Assembly: GCF_004016515.1 (NCBI RefSeq)
Contig: NZ_SACT01000001.1
Coordinates: forward strand, 868,001 to 932,000
From: Rubrivivax albus
GTDB lineage: Bacteria; Pseudomonadota; Gammaproteobacteria; Burkholderiales; Burkholderiaceae_C
Direction: 5' to 3'
DNA length: 64,000 nucleotides
Every line of letters begins with the position of its first letter. Position 1 is the first letter of the stretch. The position numbers and the translations under genes are program-made. The notes under the pieces were generated by a model. That model worked only from the letters and a program-made list of their open reading frames with translations. It did no database searches and was not told where the DNA came from. This document shows positions 41,201-49,596 of the stretch, in pieces.

Positions 41201-42351
41201 GTCGGGAACGTCCCCGGCAGCAGAATGCTGCGGTCCACGGTGCCGATCTTCGTGTGGCCGCAGAAGGCCATCGTCAGGTCGAGTTCCTTGTGGATGATCT
41301 GCAGCACCTTGGCCACGCCCTCCTGGCCCATCGCGCCCAGGCCGTAGAGGAAGGCCCGGCCGATGTAGGTGCCCTTGGCGCCCAGCGCCACGGCCTTGAG
41401 CACGTCCTGGCCGGAGCGGATGCCGCCGTCCATGTGCACCTCGATCTGCGAGCCGACCGCTTCCACGATGGCCGGCAGTGCCTCGATGCTGCTCTGCGCG
41501 CCGTCCAGCTGCCGGCCGCCGTGGTTGCTGACGATCAGCGCGTCAGCTCCCGACGCCACCGCCAGCTTCGCGTCCTCGACGTCCTGGATGCCCTTGAGAA
41601 TCAGCTTGCCGCCCCAGCGCTTCTTGATCCACTCCACGTCGCCCCAGTTCAGGCGCGGGTCGAACTGCTGGGCCGTCCAGGCGGAGAGGTTGGACATGTC
41701 GCTGACGCCCTTGACGTGGCCGACGATGTTGCCGAACTGCCGGCGCGACGTGCCCAGCATGCCCAGGCCCCAGCGCGGCTTGGTCATCATGTTCAGGATG
41801 TTGGCCAGCGTGAGCTTCGGCGGCGCCGACAGGCCGTTCTTCAGGTCCTTGTGGCGCTGGCCGATGATCTGCAGGTCCAGCGTCAGCACCAGGGCGCCGC
41901 AGCCGGCGGCATTGGCGCGGTCGATCAGGCGCTCGATGAAGTCACGGTCGCGCATCACGTAGAGCTGGAACCAGAAGGGCTTGCTCGTGTTCGCGCGGAT
42001 GTCCTCGATCGAGCAGATGCTCATCGTGCTCAGCGTGAACGGGATGCCGAAGGCCTCCGCCGCCTTGGCCGCCAGGATCTCGCCGTCGGCATGCTGCATG
42101 CCGGTCAGCCCCGTGGGCGCGATGGCCACCGGCATCGCCACGTCCACGCCCACCATCTTCGTCGCCGTGCTGCGGCCTTCCATGTTCACCGCCACGCGCT
42201 GGCGCAGCTTGATCTTCTGGAAGTCGCTCTCGTTGGCGCGGTAGGTGCCTTCGGTCCAGCTGCCGCTGTCGGCGTAGTCGTAGAACATGCGCGGCACGCG
42301 CCGCTGGGCCAGCTTGCGCAGGTCTTCGATGTTGGTGATGACTTCGGCCAT
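41194..42351 (-). CDS. lldD: FMN-dependent alpha-hydroxy acid dehydrogenase (LldD-like)
   Basis: This family oxidises L-lactate, glycolate or mandelate-type 2-hydroxyacids with FMN, usually passing electrons to quinone. The 385-residue TIM barrel has intact catalytic features: YDYADSGSW near 24-32, PFWFQLYV, the aspartate in LVLTLDLQ, ILKGI with the FMN lysine, VSNHGGRQLDGA with catalytic His and Arg, and MDGGIRSGQDVLKA for flavin phosphate. Substrate is not certain; L-lactate is the most common. It is the last gene of a leftward block with LysR, PrpD-family and hydroxyacid dehydrogenase genes. Confidence 0.9.
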   Translation of the reverse strand: MAEVITNIEDLRKLAQRRVPRMFYDYADSGSWTEGTYRANESDFQKIKLRQRVAVNMEGRSTATKMVGVDVAMPVAIAPTGLTGMQHADGEILAAKAAEAFGIPFTLSTMSICSIEDIRANTSKPFWFQLYVMRDRDFIERLIDRANAAGCGALVLTLDLQIIGQRHKDLKNGLSAPPKLTLANILNMMTKPRWGLGMLGTSRRQFGNIVGHVKGVSDMSNLSAWTAQQFDPRLNWGDVEWIKKRWGGKLILKGIQDVEDAKLAVASGADALIVSNHGGRQLDGAQSSIEALPAIVEAVGSQIEVHMDGGIRSGQDVLKAVALGAKGTYIGRAFLYGLGAMGQEGVAKVLQIIHKELDLTMAFCGHTKIGTVDRSILLPGTFPTA

Positions 42352-42411
42352 GGATGTGTCTCCTTTGGCCCGGATGCTAGCGGCGCGCTGGCCCGCCGGC
42401 CGGAAACTTCG

Positions 42412-43323
42412 TCAGGTGCGGCCGGAGATCAGTTCCAGTGCCTCCTGCGCCAGCCGCGCGCAGCGGTCGCCCAGCCATCCCGCGAAGAGCGCTGCATCGT
42501 CGCCCGGGCCGTGGCGCAGACCGTACTGCTGTGCCGGCTCCGCCGTCAGCGCGAACAGCGGTCGCAGCGTGCCGCTGGCCAGCCAGGCGCCGGCGAGCGA
42601 CGGCCGCGCCAGTGCCACGCCCTGGCCGGCGACGGCTGCTTCCAGCGTCAGGCCCAGGTCCACCAGCATGGGGCCGCTGGCGGGTTCCGGCCAGTCCAGG
42701 CCGGCGGCGCGGAACCAGGGCGTCCACGGCTCCAGCGGCGTGCGCAGCAGCGGCCAGTGCGCCAGGTCGGCGGGCGTGCGGCACGGCCGGCCTTCGGCCA
42801 GCGCGGGCGACGCCACGGGCAGCACCACGTCGTGCATCAGCACCGTCCAGCCGGGCAGGCCGGGCGGGGCGTGCTGGATCTCGATGTCGGCCTCGCCGGG
42901 GCGCAGGTTCAGGAAGGGGATGGACAGCACCACCTCTAGCTCGATCTGTGGGTGGGCACGGCCGAACTCGCCCAGTGCCGGCACCAGCACCTGGCGCGCG
43001 AAGGTGGGCGGGCTGCTCACGCGCAGCTTGCGCGTGCGCTGGGCCGGGCGGCGGTGCTGCGGCACGGCCATCAGCAGCGTCAGTGCCGGGCGCACCTGCG
43101 CCAGGTAGTCGCGTCCGGTGGCGGTGAGGGCCAGCGCCTTGCCGCCGCGCTGCAGCAACTCGATGCCGATCAGCGATTCCAGCGCCGCCACCCGCTTGCC
43201 GATGGCGCTGGCGGTGACGGCCAGTTCGTCGGCCGCGCGCTCGAAGCTGCCCAGTCGCGCAGCGGCCTCGAAAGCGCGCAGCGCGTCGAGCGAAGGCAGG
43301 CGCAGGTCGTCGGCCGGGGGCAT
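42412..43323 (-). CDS. LysR-family transcriptional regulator
   Basis: A 303-residue regulator with an N-terminal winged helix-turn-helix (LDALRAFEAAARLGSFERAA and SAIGKRVAALE at residues 12-50) and a LysR effector-binding domain. It has the GcvA-like start with SLDALRAFEAAARLGSF. It lies 23 bases downstream of the PrpD-family gene and 60 bases upstream of the lldD-like gene on the same strand, an unusual same-direction position for a LysR gene. It likely controls the local organic-acid genes, with an effector that may be their substrate. Confidence 0.9.
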   Translation of the reverse strand: MPPADDLRLPSLDALRAFEAAARLGSFERAADELAVTASAIGKRVAALESLIGIELLQRGGKALALTATGRDYLAQVRPALTLLMAVPQHRRPAQRTRKLRVSSPPTFARQVLVPALGEFGRAHPQIELEVVLSIPFLNLRPGEADIEIQHAPPGLPGWTVLMHDVVLPVASPALAEGRPCRTPADLAHWPLLRTPLEPWTPWFRAAGLDWPEPASGPMLVDLGLTLEAAVAGQGVALARPSLAGAWLASGTLRPLFALTAEPAQQYGLRHGPGDDAALFAGWLGDRCARLAQEALELISGRT

Positions 43324-43346
43324 GGCCAGCAGTGTAGGGCGCCGCC

Positions 43347-44708
43347 TCAGCGCAGCATCGCCGATAGCAGCGCGCGCACGTCCGGCAGGTCGGCCAGGCG
43401 ACCGATGCCGTCGGACAGCACCGGCAGGCGGTCGGCTGGCAGCGGGAAGGGGGCGTAGGCCATGCAGTCGGCAAAACGCTGCGCGTGCTGCGCCTCGCTC
43501 AGCGGCCGGCCCGGAAACCCGGGCGCGATGTCCAGCCCGCGCTCGAGTCGGGCGCCGTCGGTGGTGGTGACCACGATGTCCACCGCCGTGTGCCCGCGGG
43601 CATCCATCGCCGGGTCACCGACGGTGTGCACGCAGGCGGCCAGCGCCAGCACGGCGGGGTCGGCAATCTGCTCTGGGCGGAAATGCTCCAGCCGCGAACT
43701 GCGGCGCACCAGCGCGTTGGCCACGCACCAGGCGGCGCTGAACTGCGCGTCCACGCGCGGGTTGGCGCCGAGCCGGAACGGGTGGCCGACCAGCTTGTGG
43801 GAGTACGGCGGCTGGCGCACTTCGACCGCAGCCACCTGCTCCGGCCGCAGGCCGGTCTCCTGTACCAGGTCCAGCACCAGCCGCGTCAACCCCTGTGTGG
43901 CACCGCAGCTGGGGTAGGGCTTGAACATCATGCGCTGCAGCCGCCATTCGGTGCCGAGGCCCGACACCACGTCGGCCGGCGGCAGTGTGCCGCGGCCGTA
44001 GAGGTGCGGGAAGCCGTAGATGCCGGTCAGGAAGTTCAGCGGCCCGGTCAGCCCGCGCTGCGCCATCTGCGCGCACTCAACACCCGTCGCGGCCACGTGG
44101 CCCTGCAGCAGACGCACCCCCAGCGTGCCGTCGATGTGGCTCTGGAAACTGCCGCCGCAGCGGTTGAAGGCCAGGCCCAGCGCACGACGCGTCTGCAGCG
44201 CGTCCAGGCGCAGCACGCGCGCCGCGCCGGCGGTGGCGGCAAAGACGGCGGCGATGCCGGTGGGGTCGAAGCCGTCGTACTGGCGTTCGCTCAGGTTGAA
44301 GCGCGCGCCGACCTCGCAGCCCACCACCAGCGCGGCCAGGAACTCGGCGCCGCTGCAGCCGCCGCGCAGTTCCGCCGCGGCGAAGCAGGCCGGCACCAGC
44401 GCCGCGCCGAAGTGCGGGCCGGGCGCCATCGCATCACAGAAGTCCAGCGCGCGGCACATCGTGCCGTTGAACTGCGCGGCGGCCACGGCCGGCAGGCGGT
44501 CGCCGAAGACCAGGGTGGTGGCCTGCGGCGTGCCGCCGCGTTCCAGCAGCAGGGCGCGCAGCTCGGCGATGCCGTCCTCGCCGGCGCCGGCCACGCCGGT
44601 GCCGGCCACGGCCAGCAGCACGCGCTGCGCGGTCAGCCGCGCGTCTGGCGGCACCTCGGCCAGCGGCTGGCCGACGACGAACCGGGCCAGGGCGTCTTCG
44701 AGGTCCAT
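43347..44708 (-). CDS. MmgE/PrpD family protein
   Basis: PrpD-family enzymes include 2-methylcitrate dehydratase and cis-aconitate decarboxylase; many relatives have unknown substrates. The 453-residue product shows the family pattern, with GTMCRALDFCDAM, GCEVGARFNLSE, YDGFDPTGIAAVFAA and MMFKPYPSCGATQG. No Fe-S cysteines are expected. Its start at 44708 is five bases after the stop of the hydroxyacid dehydrogenase gene, so they are coupled. It is not next to prpB or prpC, so a methylcitrate role is unlikely. Confidence 0.88.
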   Translation of the reverse strand: MDLEDALARFVVGQPLAEVPPDARLTAQRVLLAVAGTGVAGAGEDGIAELRALLLERGGTPQATTLVFGDRLPAVAAAQFNGTMCRALDFCDAMAPGPHFGAALVPACFAAAELRGGCSGAEFLAALVVGCEVGARFNLSERQYDGFDPTGIAAVFAATAGAARVLRLDALQTRRALGLAFNRCGGSFQSHIDGTLGVRLLQGHVAATGVECAQMAQRGLTGPLNFLTGIYGFPHLYGRGTLPPADVVSGLGTEWRLQRMMFKPYPSCGATQGLTRLVLDLVQETGLRPEQVAAVEVRQPPYSHKLVGHPFRLGANPRVDAQFSAAWCVANALVRRSSRLEHFRPEQIADPAVLALAACVHTVGDPAMDARGHTAVDIVVTTTDGARLERGLDIAPGFPGRPLSEAQHAQRFADCMAYAPFPLPADRLPVLSDGIGRLADLPDVRALLSAMLR

Positions 44709-44713
44709 GCGCT

Positions 44714-45625
44714 TCAGCCCTGCGGCTCGCCGCGGCCCGGCGTGAGCTCGGTGCCGGAGAGGCTTTCCACCCAGCGCACCAGTTCGCTGACGCTGGCGCC
44801 GGGCCCGGCGGCGTGTTCGGCCATGCGCCAGAGCTGCTGGCCCAGGCCGGCCATCGGCATCGGCGTGGCCGTCTGCTGCGCCAGCTGCACGGCGATGCCC
44901 ACGTCCTTGCGCATCAGCTCCAGCTTGAACGGGTCGTCGAAGCTGCGGTTGAAGATGCGCTGGTGGAAGTGTGTCTGCGTGATCCACGAGCCGCCGGTGG
45001 ACTGGTTGAGCACGTCCACCATCACCGCCGGGTCCAGGCCGTAGCGCTTGCCGGTCACCAGGGCCTCGGCGGTCGCGGTGAAGGTCATCGCGGTGATGCA
45101 GTTGTTCAGGCACTTCATCGCGTGGCCCGCGCCCAGGCGGCCCAGGTGGTGCACGGCCTTGCCCATGCGGTCCAGCAGCGGGCGCACGCGGGCCACGTCG
45201 TCGTCGCTGCCGCCGACCATGAACACCAGCTCGGCCGCCTGCGCGCCCCAGGCGGCGCCGGAGACCGGCGCGTCGACCATCGTGGCACCGCGTACCGCGA
45301 TGGCCGCGGCGGTCTGCTGCGTCAGCCAGGGTTCGGCCGACGAGGTGTCGAGCAGGATGGCGCCTTCGCGCAGGCCGTCGATCAGGCCCTGTTCGCCCAG
45401 CGTCACCTGCTGCACGACCTCGCCATTGGGCAGCATCGTGATCACGACTTCGCTGCGGGCAGCCACCTCGGCCGGCGTGGTGACGGCAGTGCCGCCGATC
45501 GTGGCCGCGAGGTCGCGCGCGGCGGCGGCATTGACGTCCAGCAGCGTCAGCCGGTGCCCGGCGTTGGCCAGGTGTGTGGCCATGGGCGTGCCCATGACGC
45601 CCAGGCCGATGAATCCGATGTCCAT
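44714..45625 (-). CDS. beta-hydroxyacid dehydrogenase (3-hydroxyisobutyrate/tartronate semialdehyde type)
   Basis: A 303-residue NAD(P)-dependent enzyme of the 6-phosphogluconate dehydrogenase-like family. It has the N-terminal Rossmann motif IGFIGLGVMGTPMATHLA, the substrate-binding DAPVSGAAWGA, and the catalytic lysine K171 in GAGHAMKCLNN. Members act on 3-hydroxyisobutyrate, tartronate semialdehyde or related 3-hydroxyacids; sequence alone does not decide. The gene lies between a hemerythrin and the PrpD-family gene on the - strand. Confidence 0.9.
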   Translation of the reverse strand: MDIGFIGLGVMGTPMATHLANAGHRLTLLDVNAAAARDLAATIGGTAVTTPAEVAARSEVVITMLPNGEVVQQVTLGEQGLIDGLREGAILLDTSSAEPWLTQQTAAAIAVRGATMVDAPVSGAAWGAQAAELVFMVGGSDDDVARVRPLLDRMGKAVHHLGRLGAGHAMKCLNNCITAMTFTATAEALVTGKRYGLDPAVMVDVLNQSTGGSWITQTHFHQRIFNRSFDDPFKLELMRKDVGIAVQLAQQTATPMPMAGLGQQLWRMAEHAAGPGASVSELVRWVESLSGTELTPGRGEPQG

Positions 45626-45707
45626 GCGGTGATGTCTCCTCGTCCGGCCCGCTGCATGGCGGGCCGCCCGATCATCGCCGCAAACGAAAGCCGTGGAGGC
45701 CTGCGGA

Positions 45708-46187
45708 TCAGCTGCAGCTGCTGCTGCCGCAGCCGGTGATGGCTTCGGCTTCCGGCGCTGGCGGGTTCGTCATCGCACCGGTCTCTGGGTCGTAGCCGCG
45801 CAGCGCCATGGTCTCGGCCAGCGCTGCGTCCATCATCTGCGCGTGCTGCGGGAACCACACGGCCAGTTCGCCTGCCATGCGGTGCACCAGGGCCACGTTG
45901 CCTTCCGAGGCGTGCAGGCGCTGCACCTCGCGCATCACGTTCAGCACCGCCTGGTGCTGGAAGGCGTGGCAGTTCTGCGGCGCAAAGCCCATCGCCGTCA
46001 TCCAGCGGTCTTCCTGCGCGAAGTGGGCGTCGGTGTGCTCGACCAGCGCGGCCAGCGCGGGAGCCACGGCCTCCGGGGACTGCAGCGTGGCTTCCAGCGC
46101 GGCCAGCAGGTCCACGAACTCCACGTGCGTGGCATCCATGCGCGGCTGGCCCAGGGCCAGGTCGTCGGTCCAGGTCAGGGTCGTCAT
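45708..46187 (-). CDS. bacteriohemerythrin
   Basis: A 159-residue four-helix protein with non-heme di-iron ligands in the classic spacing: H in ATHVEFVD, HTDAHFAQEDRWM, HAFQHQAV and WFPQHAQMMD. Such proteins bind oxygen or sense it. The start at 46187 (MTTLTWTDDL) fits the family; an upstream ATG would add nine odd residues. The C terminus is an unusual Cys/Ser-rich tail ending CGSSSCS. It sits between the TRAP genes and the hydroxyacid dehydrogenase gene, so an oxygen-related role near these oxidations is possible but unproven. Confidence 0.9.
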   Translation of the reverse strand: MTTLTWTDDLALGQPRMDATHVEFVDLLAALEATLQSPEAVAPALAALVEHTDAHFAQEDRWMTAMGFAPQNCHAFQHQAVLNVMREVQRLHASEGNVALVHRMAGELAVWFPQHAQMMDAALAETMALRGYDPETGAMTNPPAPEAEAITGCGSSSCS

Positions 46188-46244
46188 GGCCGCCGATGGT
46201 CGCCGCAGCGCCACGCCACCGGCTTGCGCCGGATCAAGCCGGCG

Positions 46245-47549
46245 CTACAGGCCGAGCACGCGCGGCAGCCACAGCGCAATGCCGGGGAAGGCGCACAGCA
46301 CCACCAGGCGAACCAGGTCGACCGCGATGAAGGGCATGGTGCCGGCGTAGATGCGGGTGAGTGGGATGTCGCGCGCGATCGAGTTGATGACGAACACGTT
46401 CATGCCCACCGGCGGGCAGATCATGCCGAAGGTGACGGCCATCACGACGATGACGCCGAACCACACCGGGTCGAAGCCCAGCTGCGTCATCGCCGGGAAG
46501 ACGATGGGCACCGTCAGCAGGATCATCGCCAGCTCGTCCATCACCGCGCCGAGGATGAAGTAGCCGACCATCACGATGGCCAGCACGCCGTAGGCCCCCA
46601 CCGGCAGGTTCACCAGCCAGTCCACTGCGTTCTGCGTGAACTGCGTGATGGTGAGGAAGTAGCCGAAGAGAAAGGCGCCGACGACGATCATCATGATCCC
46701 CGACGACACGCGCAGGGCGTCGACCAGCGAGGCACGGATCTGCGGCCAGCGCAGCCGCCCGCGCGCCATACCGATCAGCAGCGTGCCGGTGGCGCCGACG
46801 CCGGAGGCCTCCTGCACCGTGAACAGGCCGCCGTAGATGCCGCCGAGCACGAACAGGAACAGCAGCAGCACGGCCCACAGGTTCTTCAGCGTGGCGAAGC
46901 GCTCCGCCCAGGTGTGCGGCTCGCCCAGCGGCACGCGTTGCGGGTGGCGGATGGCGATCCACTGCACCAGCGCCACGTAGAACAGCACCCCCAGCACGCC
47001 CGGCAGCAGGCCGGCGGCGAACAGCTGCGCGATGTCGACCTCGGTCATGATGCCGTAGAGCACCAGGATGGTCGACGGCGGGATCATGATGCCCAGCGTG
47101 CCACCGGCGGCGATCAGGCCTGCGCTGAAGCCCGGCTCGTAGCCGGCACGGCGCATCTCCGGCAGCGCCACCTGGCTCATCGTGGCGGCGGTGGCCACCG
47201 ACGAGCCGTTGATGGCCGCGAAGCCGCCGCAGGCGGCGATGCCGGCATAGGCCAGGCCGCCGCGGCGGTGGCCGAACCAGGCACGCCCGGCATCGAACAG
47301 TTCCCGGCTCATGCCCGAATGCGACGCGAAGGCGCCCATCAGGATGAACATCGGGATCACGAGCAGGTTGTAGTCGGTCAGCACCGACAGCGGCACGTTG
47401 CCCAGCAGGTTCAGCGCCGGGCCCATGCCGGTGAGCACGCCGAAACCCAGCACGCCGACGATGCCCATGGCCACGCCGATGGGCACGCGCAGCGCCATCA
47501 GCACGAACATGCCGACGAAGCCGAGCAGCGCGACGAGGTCACGGTCCAT
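46245..47549 (-). CDS. TRAP transporter large permease (DctM family), second system
   Basis: A 434-residue, about 12-helix membrane subunit. Recognisable segments are LLVIPMFILMGAFASHSGMS, AINGSSVATAATMSQVALPEM, GTLGIMIPPSTILVLYG and MICPPVGMNVFVINS. The start at 47549 (MDRDLVALLG) overlaps the small permease gene by 11 bases. It is less similar in detail to the first DctM of the window, so it probably handles another organic acid. It is the last TRAP gene before the hemerythrin. Confidence 0.92.
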   Translation of the reverse strand: MDRDLVALLGFVGMFVLMALRVPIGVAMGIVGVLGFGVLTGMGPALNLLGNVPLSVLTDYNLLVIPMFILMGAFASHSGMSRELFDAGRAWFGHRRGGLAYAGIAACGGFAAINGSSVATAATMSQVALPEMRRAGYEPGFSAGLIAAGGTLGIMIPPSTILVLYGIMTEVDIAQLFAAGLLPGVLGVLFYVALVQWIAIRHPQRVPLGEPHTWAERFATLKNLWAVLLLFLFVLGGIYGGLFTVQEASGVGATGTLLIGMARGRLRWPQIRASLVDALRVSSGIMMIVVGAFLFGYFLTITQFTQNAVDWLVNLPVGAYGVLAIVMVGYFILGAVMDELAMILLTVPIVFPAMTQLGFDPVWFGVIVVMAVTFGMICPPVGMNVFVINSIARDIPLTRIYAGTMPFIAVDLVRLVVLCAFPGIALWLPRVLGL

Positions 47550-48036
47550 CGGTGGCCCCGTACTCGCCTCCGGTGTCCGCTTCGTCGTCTCCGCGCACCA
47601 GCGTCCACAGCCGCGCCAGCGCCAGCCATGCACCGGCTGCGGCACCGCAGGCGGCGACGGCGGTGAACCACATCAGCGGGATGCGCAGGTCGGTGGTGGC
47701 CTGGGTGCCGCTGGCCAGCACCTTGGAGAACACCATCCAGGCCATGGGCGCCAGGAAGGCCAGCGTGATGAAGCCGGCCACGATGTCCAGCACCCGCTGG
47801 CCACGCCGCTGCAGGTGTTCCCAGACGATGTCCACCGCGATGTGGCTGCCATGGTAGGTGGCCACCGCGATGCCCCAGAACAGCGCGATGCCCATCAGCA
47901 GCTTGGTGCCGTCGAACCAGTCCGGGATCTGCCAGGCGAACAGGTCGCGCAGCGTCACGTTGGCCGCGGTCAGCAGCGCGATCAGCAGCAGGAAGACCGC
48001 CGCCACCGTTTCGGTGGCGGCCACCAGACGCTTCAT
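47539..48036 (-). CDS. TRAP transporter small permease (DctQ family), second system
   Basis: A 165-residue protein with four hydrophobic segments, starting MKRLVAATETVAAVFLLLIAL and containing LRDLFAWQIPDW and FWGIAVATYHGSHIAVDIV, typical of DctQ subunits. The start at 48036 is 19 bases after the solute-binding gene stop; upstream codons are shadow. It overlaps the large permease gene by 11 bases. Confidence 0.9.
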   Translation of the reverse strand: MKRLVAATETVAAVFLLLIALLTAANVTLRDLFAWQIPDWFDGTKLLMGIALFWGIAVATYHGSHIAVDIVWEHLQRRGQRVLDIVAGFITLAFLAPMAWMVFSKVLASGTQATTDLRIPLMWFTAVAACGAAAGAWLALARLWTLVRGDDEADTGGEYGATDGP

Positions 48037-48055
48037 CGGTTCGGCGAGCCGTCCG

Positions 48056-49078
48056 TCAGTAGGCGCCGCCGGTCTTCTGCAGTTCGGCGCGCAGGTCGGC
48101 CAGGGCCTTCCTGGCGTCGACGCCGGTCTTGGCTGCGGTGTCGACCCAGCGGTCATACACCGGGGCCACGGCCTGGCGCCAGGTCTCGATCTGTGCCGAC
48201 GTCATCGGCACGATGGTGTGGCCGGCCGCGACCAGCTTCTCGCGGCCGGCGTCCTCGGCGTCGCCCCAGGCAGCACCGACCTTGGCAGCCCACTCGTTGT
48301 TGCAGTGGTCGTCCATCACCTTCTTCTGGTTGGCAGACAGGCCGTTGTACCAGTCCTTGTTCATCGCCCACACGAAGACCGCGGCGTACAGGCGCATGTC
48401 GGTGTGGAACTTGGTCACCTTGTCGATGCCGAAGCTGGAGATCGAGTTCCAGGGGAAGGTGATGGCGTCGGCCACGCCCTTGGACAGCGCGTCGCGCGCT
48501 TCGGGCGCCGACACCTGCACGCTGGTGCCGCCCAGCACGTTGACCATCTGGCCCACCGTGCCGTTGGCGGGGCGGATCTTCATGCCCTTGATCTGCGCCG
48601 GGTCGGTGATCGCCTTGTCCTTCGCGTGGAAGGTGCCCACGTGCAGGTGGGTCAGGCAGACCTTGACGTCCTTCATCTCGCGTTCGGCGTACTGGCGGTA
48701 CCAGGCGTCCAGCGCCTTGGACGCCGGCCCCGGCTTGTCGACCAGGAACGGCAGTTCACCGGCCGCGATGATCGGGAAGCGGCCAGCCTGGTAGCCCGGG
48801 TTCACGAAGGTGACCTGCGCGATGCCGTCGCGCGCCATGTCGTAGTGGTCGGGTGCCTTGCCCAGCTGCTGGGCCGGAAAGATGGCCACCTTGATGCTGC
48901 CACCCGAGGCCTGTTCGATCGACTTGCCCCAGGGGATGAAGCCGGTCTGCGCCAGCAGGTGGTTGGCCGGCACCCAGTGCGCCAGCTTCAGTTCCGTGGG
49001 CTTGTCCTGGGCCTGTGCCGCACCGGCCAGGCCCAGGGCAGCTGCAGCGGCGGCAGCGAGGAGGCGAACGCTGTTCAT
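48056..49078 (-). CDS. TRAP transporter solute-binding protein (DctP family), second system
   Basis: A 340-residue periplasmic receptor with a signal peptide (1 to about 23, ending AQAQ), the mature start LKLAHWVPANHLLAQTGF, a MKIRPANGTVGQMVN carboxylate-binding arginine region, and PFWNSISSFGIDKVTKF-like segments. It begins the second TRAP operon, whose upstream gap contains CAGTGCACTG at 49133-49142, a 10-base palindrome. The ligand is unknown; the linked hydroxyacid enzymes suggest a small 2- or 3-hydroxyacid or related compound. Confidence 0.92.
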   Translation of the reverse strand: MNSVRLLAAAAAAALGLAGAAQAQDKPTELKLAHWVPANHLLAQTGFIPWGKSIEQASGGSIKVAIFPAQQLGKAPDHYDMARDGIAQVTFVNPGYQAGRFPIIAAGELPFLVDKPGPASKALDAWYRQYAEREMKDVKVCLTHLHVGTFHAKDKAITDPAQIKGMKIRPANGTVGQMVNVLGGTSVQVSAPEARDALSKGVADAITFPWNSISSFGIDKVTKFHTDMRLYAAVFVWAMNKDWYNGLSANQKKVMDDHCNNEWAAKVGAAWGDAEDAGREKLVAAGHTIVPMTSAQIETWRQAVAPVYDRWVDTAAKTGVDARKALADLRAELQKTGGAY

Positions 49079-49184
49079 GGCAGGGTCTCCGGTGGATTTA
49101 TGGACGAAACGTCATCATGCCGCAGGGTCGTTCAGTGCACTGGGCGAGGATTCCCTGAGGATGCACGACAGGTAGGATGCCCTG

Positions 49185-49577
49185 ATGTCGCCCGTGCCGC
49201 CTCGCCCCCGCGCCCGCCCAGTCTGGCAACGGGGCCTCTGGCTGGCGGCGGGCGCGCTGGCGCTGGCCACCGGCATCGTGGGCATCGTGCTGCCGCTGCT
49301 GCCGACGACACCCTTCGTGATCCTGGCCGCCTTCTGCTTCGCGCGCGGCAGCGAACGCTGGGAGCGCTGGCTGCTGAACCACCCGCGCTTCGGCCCGATG
49401 CTGCGCGCCTGGCGGGCGCGGCGGGTGATCCCATGGCGGGCCAAGCTGCTGGCCTGGGTGATGATGGCCGGGGGTTCGGCCTGGGCGGCCTGGACGCTGC
49501 CCGACCCCTGGCGCTGGGCGCCGGCCCTGGTGTGCACCGCCGTGGCGGTGTGGATGGCGCGCCTGCCCAGCCGCTGA
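49185..49577 (+). CDS. DUF454 (YbaN-like) inner-membrane protein
   Basis: A 130-residue membrane protein with hydrophobic helices and the family pattern LATGIVGIVLPLLPTTPFVILAAFCFARGSERWERWLLNHPRFGPML. The role is unknown. A TAGGAT box at 49173-49178 lies only six bases before the ATG, so the mRNA may be almost leaderless. It is divergent from the second TRAP operon and convergent with the cupredoxin-like gene. Confidence 0.88.
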   Translation: MSPVPPRPRARPVWQRGLWLAAGALALATGIVGIVLPLLPTTPFVILAAFCFARGSERWERWLLNHPRFGPMLRAWRARRVIPWRAKLLAWVMMAGGSAWAAWTLPDPWRWAPALVCTAVAVWMARLPSR

Positions 49578-49596
49578 GCCCGGCGCTGCCCCTGAC

